This document shows positions 13,614-20,212 of a stretch of DNA of 32,262 nt, piece by piece. Made by a program: the position numbers and the translations under genes. The first letter of the stretch is position 1, and each line of letters opens with the position of its first letter. The stretch is from an uncultured Collinsella sp. (GTDB lineage: Bacteria; Actinomycetota; Coriobacteriia; Coriobacteriales; Coriobacteriaceae). The notes under the pieces were generated by a model. That model saw only the letters and a program-made list of their open reading frames with translations. It had not been told where the DNA came from and did not search any database. The stretch lies in the NCBI GenBank assembly GCA_900765115.1, contig CAAFQK010000035.1, forward strand, positions 1 to 32,262, given 5' to 3'.

Positions 13614-15008
13614 ATGACCCAGGAGACGGTTACGAACGGCACTGAAGCCCTGTTCACTCGCGAAGGCATGCCTCCCGTTAAGGAAATGATCCCGTGTGCC
13701 CTTCAGCACGTACTGGCATCGTTTGCCGGTATCATTACCCCGGCGGTCATCATGGCCGGCGTCTACGGCTTTAATAGCCAGCAGAGCACCGACATCATTC
13801 AGGTTGCGCTCATTCTTTCGGCAATCGACACGGCCCTTCAGGCCTTCGCTCCCTTCCGTCGTATCGGCGGCGGCCTGCCCATCGTCATGGGCGTTTCGTT
13901 CGCGTTCCTGCCGGCCCTTCAGGCCATGGGCGCCTCGGGCTTTAGCTTTGGCGCACTGCTGGGCGGCGAGATCGTCGGCGGCGCCGTTGCGGTCCTCTTT
14001 GGTCTGGCCTACAGCAAGATCAAGTGGCTGTTCCCGCCCGTCGTGACCGGTACGGTCATCTTCTCCATTGGCGTCTCTCTCTATCCCACGGCCGTCAAGT
14101 ACATGGCCGGCGGTATGGGTACGCCGCTGTGGGGCACCCCGCAGGCCTGGTGCGTTGCTCTTATCACCTTCGCCGTGGTCTTTGCGCTCGCCAACTTTGG
14201 CAAGGGCACGCTCAAGCTGGGATCTGTGTTCTTTGGCATGATCGTTGGCATGATCGTCTCCATCCCCTTTGGCATGATCGACTTCTCCAGCGTCGCCACC
14301 GCTCAGGTCTTCGCCCTTCCCAAGCTCATGCCCTATGCGCTCGAGTTTGATCCCGAGGTCTGCATTACCCTCGCCGTCGTGTTCCCCATGGTCGCCATTC
14401 AGGTTATCGGTGACGTTTCCGCCGCCTGCCTGGGCTCCATCGACCGTATGCCCACCGAGCGCGAGCTCTCCGGCGCTATCGTGTCCCAGGGCCTCACTTC
14501 TATGGTCGGCGGCCTGCTAGGCGGTCTTCCCACCAGCGCCCTTGGCCAGAACGTGGGCATCATCTGCTCCAACAAGGTCGTCAACAAGTGGGTCTTTGTG
14601 ATCATTGCGGCCGTCTTTGCCATCGCCGGTCTGTTCCCGCAGCTCTCTGCCGTGCTCTCCGCCATCCCGCAGCCCGTCATCGGCGGCGCGACCGTCGGCG
14701 TCTTTGGCACCATCACCATGAACGGCGTGCGCATGTTCACCCGCGAGGGCCTCACGCAGCGTACTACCACCATCGTCGGTACCTCCGTCGTCTTTGGCCT
14801 GGGTATCTGGATGGCCAGCGGTTGCCTTGCCGGCGAGGGTATGCCCACCTGGGTGTCCACCGTCATCGGCTCCAATGCCGTGACCCCCACTGCCATCATG
14901 GCCATCGTGCTCAACCTGATTCTTCCGCAGACGCCGGTCGTGGCTCAGCACATCGATGCTGCCAAGGACGCTGCCGTGGATCTGGTTTTGCCCGAGAGCA
15001 AGAAGTAA
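13614..15008 (+). CDS. NCS2-family purine (xanthine/uric acid-type) permease
   Basis: NCS2 (NAT) carriers bring in xanthine, uric acid or uracil with protons or sodium. The 464-aa product is strongly hydrophobic, with the expected ~14 membrane segments, starting with ALQHVLASFAGIITPAVI. The signature region reads GGLPTSALGQNVGI and continues ICSNK, so the QNxG part of the NAT motif is kept but the conserved Thr (QNxGxxxxT) is Asn. The start ATG 13614 is preferred over 13527 because of the promoter position and GGTGG just upstream. It is the first gene of a purine operon with ssnA, ygfK and a molybdenum hydroxylase, which supports a purine substrate. Confidence 0.9.
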   Translation: MTQETVTNGTEALFTREGMPPVKEMIPCALQHVLASFAGIITPAVIMAGVYGFNSQQSTDIIQVALILSAIDTALQAFAPFRRIGGGLPIVMGVSFAFLPALQAMGASGFSFGALLGGEIVGGAVAVLFGLAYSKIKWLFPPVVTGTVIFSIGVSLYPTAVKYMAGGMGTPLWGTPQAWCVALITFAVVFALANFGKGTLKLGSVFFGMIVGMIVSIPFGMIDFSSVATAQVFALPKLMPYALEFDPEVCITLAVVFPMVAIQVIGDVSAACLGSIDRMPTERELSGAIVSQGLTSMVGGLLGGLPTSALGQNVGIICSNKVVNKWVFVIIAAVFAIAGLFPQLSAVLSAIPQPVIGGATVGVFGTITMNGVRMFTREGLTQRTTTIVGTSVVFGLGIWMASGCLAGEGMPTWVSTVIGSNAVTPTAIMAIVLNLILPQTPVVAQHIDAAKDAAVDLVLPESKK

Positions 15009-15204
15009 CCAATTCGGTGCTATTCGCCGGCGGACGCATCGCCTCGTCCGCCGGCGCCATGCGGCGCCAAGCCGCACTTCAAAGGGCTTGTCCCTTTGGT
15101 GAAGCGTTGACGGGAGAGGGCCCGTTTCCGGTGTAGGCCGGCGCTTCGCACTTCCGCCATGTCAGAGGTGTCAAACCCCGCCTCTGATGTTGAAGGGAGC
15201 ATTT
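15009..15204 (+). promoter_or_regulatory. Spacer with four hairpins between permease and ssnA
   Basis: GCCGGCGGACG (15026-15036) pairs with CGTCCGCCGGC (15045-15055), an 11-bp stem. GGCGCC (15053-15058) can instead pair with GGCGCC (15063-15068), which breaks the first stem. CAAAGGG (15080-15086)/CCCTTTG (15092-15098) and TCAGAGG (15162-15168)/CCTCTGA (15181-15187) follow. None has a U-tract. TTGACG (15107-15112) is a possible -35 box, with only a poor -10 (TGTAGG at 15132). The spacer may adjust expression between the transporter and the enzymes. Confidence 0.55.
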
Positions 15205-16560
15205 ATGCTTCTGGTCGCTAACGGTTCCGTCTTTACCCGCAACGCTCAGACCCCGTTCATTCCAAACGGTGCGGTCGCCATTGACGGAGATACGATCGTC
15301 GAAGTGGGCCCCGAGTGCGAGCTCAAGGCTAAGTACCCGGATGCCGAGTACGTCGACGCCCAGGGCAACCTCATCATGCCCGGACTTATCAACTGCCACA
15401 CCCACATCTACTCGGGTCTGGCCCGCGGCCTTGCCATTAAGGGCTGCAACCCCACCAACTTCCTGGAGAATCTTGAGCAGCAGTGGTGGAAGATCGACGA
15501 CAACCTGACGCTCGACGGCACCAAGGCGAGCGCCTATGCCACGATCTTGGACTCTATCCGCGATGGTGTCACCACGATCTTCGATCACCACGCAAGCTTC
15601 TGCGAGATTCCGGGAAGCCTCTTTACCATTAAGGATGCAGCTCAGGAGCTGGGCATGCGTTCGTGCCTGTGCTACGAGGTTTCCGACCGCCGTGGTCAGG
15701 AAAAGTGCGACCAGGCTATTGCCGAGAACGCCGAGTTTGCCCAGTGGGCCGCCAAGGAGCGTCGCGATAACGACAACCACATGATCGCCGCAATGTTTGG
15801 CGGTCACGCCACCTTTACGCTGTCGGATGAGACCATGGATAAGATGGCCGAGGCCAACAACGGCCTGACCGGCTTCCACATCCATGTGTGCGAGGGCATG
15901 AACGACGTGTGGGACTCCCGCCTCAACCGCGGCGGCATCAGCCCCGTCGAGCGCCTGCTGCAGCACAACCTGCTCGGTCCCGACACCATGCTCGGCCACT
16001 GCATCCACGTGACGCCCGCCGAGATGGATATCGTCAAGGAGTCCGGCACCTGGCTGGTTAACAACCCCGAATCCAATATGGGCAACGCCGTGGGCTGTGC
16101 CCCCGTGCTCGAATTCTTCCGCCGCGGCATCCCCGTGTGCATGGGCACCGACGCCTACACCCACGATATGCTCGAGAGCCTTAAGGTCTTCCTGATCATT
16201 CAGCGCCACAACGCCGCTATGCCCAACGTGGGCTGGTGCGAGGCCATGACCATGCTGTTCGAGAACAACGCCAAGATGGCGAGCAAGTACTTCGATCGCA
16301 AGCTCGGTGTGCTCGAGCCCGGCGCTGCCGCCGACGTCATCGTCATGGACTACAAGCCCTTTACGCCGCTGAGCGAGGAGAACATCGACGGCCACATGCT
16401 CTTTGGCATGATGGGCAAAAACTGCCGCACCACTATCATCAACGGCCGCGTCCTGTACAAGGATCGTGAGTTTGTCGGTATCGATGAGGACAAGATCAAC
16501 GCGTGGACCATGGCTGAGTCCAAGAAGCTCTGGAGCACGCTCAACGATCGCACCTACTAA
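15205..16560 (+). CDS. ssnA: Putative aminohydrolase SsnA
   Basis: SsnA belongs to the metal-dependent amidohydrolases related to guanine deaminase and chlorohydrolases; it is encoded in purine catabolic clusters with ygfK and xdhD. The 451-aa product has the metal ligands in order: CHTH (H65, H67), FHIHVCEG (H225), GHCIH (H265) and GTDAYTHD (D316). The C-terminal part carries LGVLEPGAAADVIVMDYKP, typical of the family. ATG 15205 is chosen over ATG 15187 because GAAGGGAG lies 6 nt upstream. It is the second gene of the purine operon, followed after 149 nt by ygfK. The likely role is deamination or ring hydrolysis of a purine intermediate; the exact substrate is not settled by sequence. Confidence 0.9.
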   Translation: MLLVANGSVFTRNAQTPFIPNGAVAIDGDTIVEVGPECELKAKYPDAEYVDAQGNLIMPGLINCHTHIYSGLARGLAIKGCNPTNFLENLEQQWWKIDDNLTLDGTKASAYATILDSIRDGVTTIFDHHASFCEIPGSLFTIKDAAQELGMRSCLCYEVSDRRGQEKCDQAIAENAEFAQWAAKERRDNDNHMIAAMFGGHATFTLSDETMDKMAEANNGLTGFHIHVCEGMNDVWDSRLNRGGISPVERLLQHNLLGPDTMLGHCIHVTPAEMDIVKESGTWLVNNPESNMGNAVGCAPVLEFFRRGIPVCMGTDAYTHDMLESLKVFLIIQRHNAAMPNVGWCEAMTMLFENNAKMASKYFDRKLGVLEPGAAADVIVMDYKPFTPLSEENIDGHMLFGMMGKNCRTTIINGRVLYKDREFVGIDEDKINAWTMAESKKLWSTLNDRTY

Positions 16561-16575
16561 TTCACAAGTAGATTC

Positions 16576-16611
16576 ACGCGCGTCGGATGTTTCGCCGTAT
16601 CCGACGCGCGT
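16576..16611 (+). other. 13-bp hairpin between ssnA and ygfK
   Basis: ACGCGCGTCGGAT (16576-16588) and ATCCGACGCGCGT (16599-16611) are perfect complements around a 10-nt loop. ATAGG follows in place of a U-tract, so it is not a classic terminator. It may protect the upstream mRNA from 3' exonucleases or reduce read-through. A weaker GC-rich stem, AGCGC with GCGCT, follows at 16637-16652. Confidence 0.65.
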
Positions 16612-16709
16612 ATAGGCGGCCTCCGCGGGGTCGCCGGCGCTGTGCTAGCGCTACACCGTATTTGCGCCCGCCGCGCGGTCTCGCCGGGCGTTACAGAGAG
16701 GAGCTCATT

Positions 16710-19709
16710 ATGAGCGACATCATGAGGCCGATCCCGTTTTCGCAGCTGATGAACTGGATCATCGAGGAGCACAAGACCCAGGACGCCATCTTTGGCGTGC
16801 GCAAGATGGTCACGACCAACCAGGAGGGCGCGCTTCCCATTTTTGACGAGCGCATCGAGACCCCGTTTGGCCCGGCCGCCGGTCCCAATACGCAGCTTGC
16901 CCAGAACATCGTGGCATCCTACGTGGCAGGCTCCCGCTTCTTTGAGCTCAAGACCGTTCAGGTTATGGACGGCGAGGAGCTCTCCAAGTGTGTGAACAAG
17001 CCCTGCATCGTGGCGCAGGACGAGTGCTACAACTGCGAGTGGTCGACCGAGCTCGAGGTTCCGCAGGCTTTTGCCGAGTACGTGAAGGCATGGTTCGCCT
17101 GCCACCTCATCGCTCGCGAGTACGGCCTGGGAAGCCCGGACGGCTTTGTCTTCAACATGTCCGTGGGCTATGACCTGGAGGGTATTAAGAGCCCCAAGGT
17201 CGATGCCTACATCGAGGGCATGAAGGATGCCAGCGGCTCCAACGTCTGGAACGAGTGCCGCGCATGGGCGCTTGCCAACCTGGACAAGTTTGAGCATGTC
17301 GACGCCGCGTTTGTCGAGTCCATCCCGGCACGCGTCTCCAACTCCATCACCGAGTCCACCCTGCACGGCTGCCCGCCGGCGGAGATCGAGCGCATCGCGA
17401 CCTACCTCATCACCGAGAAGGGCCTCAATACCTACATCAAGTGCAACCCCACGCTGCTGGGCTATGAGTTTGCACGTCAGCGCCTCAACGAGCTGGGCTT
17501 TGACTACATCGTCTTCGATGACACGCACTTCCGCGAGGACCTGCAGTGGGCCGACGCCGTGCCCATGTTCGAGCGCCTGATTGCCCTGTGCGCCGAGCGC
17601 GGCCTGGAGTTTGGCGTCAAGCTGACCAACACGTTCCCCGTCGACGTGACGAGGAACGAGCTGCCCTCCACCGAGATGTACATGTCCGGTCGTTCGCTGT
17701 TCTCGCTGACCATCGAGGCTGCCCGCCGCATTACCGAGCAGTTCGATGGCAAGCTGCGCATCAGCTACTCCGGTGGCGCCACGGTCTACAACATCCGCGC
17801 CCTGTATGACGCCGGTATTTGGCCCGTCACCCTGGCGACCGACGTTCTCAAGCCCGGTGGCTACGAGCGCTTTAGCCAGATGGCCGGTGAGTTTACCGAC
17901 CTGGACGGCAAGCCGTTTGAGGGCATTTCGCTCGAGGCCGTGACTGCGATCCAGACCGACTCGCTCACCAACCCGCTCTACAAGAAGCCACTGCGCCCGC
18001 TGCCCGACCGCAAGGTCGCCGGCAAGAGCCCGCTTTCCGACTGCTTTACCACGCCGTGCCGCACGAGCTGCCCCATCCAGCAGGATATTCCCGCCTACCT
18101 GGCGGCTGTTGACGAGGGCCGCTACGAGGACGCACTCAACATCATCATCGAGCGCAACGCCCTGCCGTTCATTACCGGCACCATCTGCCCGCATCCCTGC
18201 GGCCGTGCCTGCGAGCGTGCGTTCTACGAGCCCGAGGGCGCCCAGATTCGCGCCAGCAAGCTCAAGGCCGCCCGCGAGGCCATGACCGCCGTGCTGCCCA
18301 AGTTGCGCGCCCAGGCCATCGCCAACGATAGCGACCGCAACGTTGCCGTTATCGGCGGCGGTCCGGCCGGTCTGGCGACAGCGTTCTTCCTGACGCGTGC
18401 CGGCGTGCCCGTCACCATCTTTGAGGCCCGCGATTCGCTCGGCGGCGTGGTCCGTCACGTCATCCCCGAGTTCCGCATTGCGAGCGACGATATCTCCCAC
18501 GATGCCGAGCTCTGCCTGGCCTTTGGTGCCAAGGTACAGCTCAATGCCCGCGTGGATTCCATTGACGAGCTCAAGGCCCAGGGCTTTACCGACGTGGTCG
18601 TGGCCACCGGTGCCTGGATGCCCGGTTCCGCCGGCCTGGGCGAGGGTGCCGAGCTCGACGTGCTGGAGTTCCTCGAGGCCGCCAAGAAGGGCGAGAAACT
18701 CGAGCTGGGTGAGGACGTCGTGGTCATTGGCGCCGGCAACACCGCCATGGATGCCGCCCGCGTGGCCAAGCGCCTGGCAGGCGTGAAGAACGTGCGCCTG
18801 GTCTACCGCCGCACCAAGAAGCAGATGCCCGCTGACGAGGAAGAGCTTGATCTTGCTCTTGCCGACGGCGTTGAGTTCTGCGAGCTGCTGGCGCCCAAGG
18901 CACTCAACGGCGCCGTGCTGACCTGCGATGTTATGGAGCTCGGTGAGCCGGATGCAAGCGGCCGCCGCAGCCCCGTCGCCACGGGCGAGACCGTCGAGCT
19001 TTCCGCCACCACGGTGATCTGCGCCGTGGGCGAGGGCATCGATGCCAGCTTGTACGATGCCGCGGGCGTCGAACACGACCGTCGCGGTCGCCTTGCCGCC
19101 ACCTCCACCGGCGTCGAGGGCGTCTGGGCTGCAGGCGATTGCCGTCGCGGTCCGGCCACCGTGGTCGAGGCTATCGCCGACGCCGCCGAGGTTGCCCGTG
19201 CCATTGCCGGTGTGGACTTTAACAAGTACGCCGACTGCAACGAGCAGGCCGGTCGCGAGGACACCTGCTACGAGCGCAAGGGATCGCTGTGCCGCGACAA
19301 GCGCAACTGCACCAAGACCCGCTGCTTGGGCTGCGGCTCAGTGTGCGAGGTCTGCTGCGACGTGTGCCCCAACCGCGCCAACGTTGCCATTAAGGTGCCG
19401 GGCCTGGCCAAGCATCAGGTCGTCCATGTCGACGGCATGTGCAACGAGTGCGGCAACTGCGCCGTGTTCTGCCCCTACCAGGAAGGTCGTCCCTACAAGG
19501 ACAAGCTCACCCTGTTCTGGAGCGAGGAGGACATGGAGAACTCCGAGAACGAGGGCTTCCTGGCCGTGGACGAGGATCACTTTAAGGTCCGCGTCGCCGG
19601 CACGGTCCGCACCGTCTCGGTCGATGCCGTCAACACCGGTCTTCCCGAGGCCGTCCGCCTGACCATCAGGGCTGTGCGCGACAACTATCCGTACCTTCTT
19701 AAGAAATAG
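16710..19709 (+). CDS. ygfK: YgfK-type multidomain flavin/Fe-S oxidoreductase
   Basis: YgfK is annotated as a putative selenate reductase subunit and occurs in anaerobic purine degradation clusters. The 999-aa product shows, in order: a DHODH-like TIM-barrel N-terminus (ETPFGPAAGPNTQLAQNI, later SYSGGATVYNIRALYDAG), a GltD-like Fe-S domain from about 440 (TTPCRTSCPIQQDIP, CPHPCGRACE), an FAD site VAVIGGGPAGLATAF (~545), an NAD(P) site VVVIGAGNTAMDAAR (~670) and C-terminal Fe-S motifs CLGCGSVCEVCC and CNECGNCAVFCP (from ~870). These are the modules of dihydropyrimidine dehydrogenase in a different order. The start 16710 follows AGAGAGGAG; the open frame upstream to 16587 is rejected. It likely passes electrons between NAD(P)H, flavins and the partner ferredoxin and XDH. 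Confidence 0.93.
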   Translation: MSDIMRPIPFSQLMNWIIEEHKTQDAIFGVRKMVTTNQEGALPIFDERIETPFGPAAGPNTQLAQNIVASYVAGSRFFELKTVQVMDGEELSKCVNKPCIVAQDECYNCEWSTELEVPQAFAEYVKAWFACHLIAREYGLGSPDGFVFNMSVGYDLEGIKSPKVDAYIEGMKDASGSNVWNECRAWALANLDKFEHVDAAFVESIPARVSNSITESTLHGCPPAEIERIATYLITEKGLNTYIKCNPTLLGYEFARQRLNELGFDYIVFDDTHFREDLQWADAVPMFERLIALCAERGLEFGVKLTNTFPVDVTRNELPSTEMYMSGRSLFSLTIEAARRITEQFDGKLRISYSGGATVYNIRALYDAGIWPVTLATDVLKPGGYERFSQMAGEFTDLDGKPFEGISLEAVTAIQTDSLTNPLYKKPLRPLPDRKVAGKSPLSDCFTTPCRTSCPIQQDIPAYLAAVDEGRYEDALNIIIERNALPFITGTICPHPCGRACERAFYEPEGAQIRASKLKAAREAMTAVLPKLRAQAIANDSDRNVAVIGGGPAGLATAFFLTRAGVPVTIFEARDSLGGVVRHVIPEFRIASDDISHDAELCLAFGAKVQLNARVDSIDELKAQGFTDVVVATGAWMPGSAGLGEGAELDVLEFLEAAKKGEKLELGEDVVVIGAGNTAMDAARVAKRLAGVKNVRLVYRRTKKQMPADEEELDLALADGVEFCELLAPKALNGAVLTCDVMELGEPDASGRRSPVATGETVELSATTVICAVGEGIDASLYDAAGVEHDRRGRLAATSTGVEGVWAAGDCRRGPATVVEAIADAAEVARAIAGVDFNKYADCNEQAGREDTCYERKGSLCRDKRNCTKTRCLGCGSVCEVCCDVCPNRANVAIKVPGLAKHQVVHVDGMCNECGNCAVFCPYQEGRPYKDKLTLFWSEEDMENSENEGFLAVDEDHFKVRVAGTVRTVSVDAVNTGLPEAVRLTIRAVRDNYPYLLKK

Positions 19710-19720
19710 GCGAGTCTCTT

Positions 19721-20200
19721 ATGGCCAAATCCATTCAACATAACGTGGCCTACGTTGCCTGCGGAAGCGGTTGCGCCTCTGCAGGCGGCGACGCCCGCTG
19801 CAGCGAAGGCTGCATTGGCTGTGGCGCCTGTGTCACGGCCTGCCCCCACGGTGCCATTGCGCTGGTCGATGGCATCGCCCGCGTGGATCGCTCCAAGTGC
19901 ACGGGCTGTGGCCTGTGCGGCATGGCGTGCCCGCAGCGCGTGATTGCCTTCGTTCCCGGCTACCAGAACATTCTGGTGCGCTGCAACAACACTGATAAGG
20001 GTGCCATTGCGCGCAAGATTTGCGACACGAGCTGCATCGGTTGCGGCATGTGCGCCAAAAAGTGCCCCGCCGGCGCTATCCGCATCGAGGACAACTGTGC
20101 CCATATCGACGGCGTGGACTGCCTGTCGTGCGGCATGTGCGCCGTCGTCTGTCCTCATGGCGCCATCCACGACCGCACCGGCATCGCCGCCGGCGTGTAG
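19721..20200 (+). CDS. Four-cluster ferredoxin-like 4Fe-4S protein
   Basis: The 159-aa protein carries four CxxCxxCxxxCP motifs: CIGCGACVTACP, CTGCGLCGMACP, CIGCGMCAKKCP and CLSCGMCAVVCP. Two more Cys lie in the N-terminal part (ACGSGC, ARC). It resembles the C-terminal Fe-S domain of RnfB and has no signal peptide or membrane segment. It starts 11 nt after ygfK and ends 12 nt before the molybdenum hydroxylase gene, so all three are one transcript. The natural reading is an electron carrier between the molybdenum enzyme and YgfK, in the place where other clusters encode an FAD subunit (YgfM type). The carrier role is inference; the cluster motifs are directly visible. Confidence 0.9.
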   Translation: MAKSIQHNVAYVACGSGCASAGGDARCSEGCIGCGACVTACPHGAIALVDGIARVDRSKCTGCGLCGMACPQRVIAFVPGYQNILVRCNNTDKGAIARKICDTSCIGCGMCAKKCPAGAIRIEDNCAHIDGVDCLSCGMCAVVCPHGAIHDRTGIAAGV

Positions 20201-20212
20201 AAGGGAATCACC

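Noticed and set aside
16557..19076. 839-codon minus-strand open frame opposite ygfK
   Set aside because: Low-complexity Gly/Ala/Leu/Asp composition typical of antisense shadow frames; the plus strand encodes a clear multidomain enzyme.
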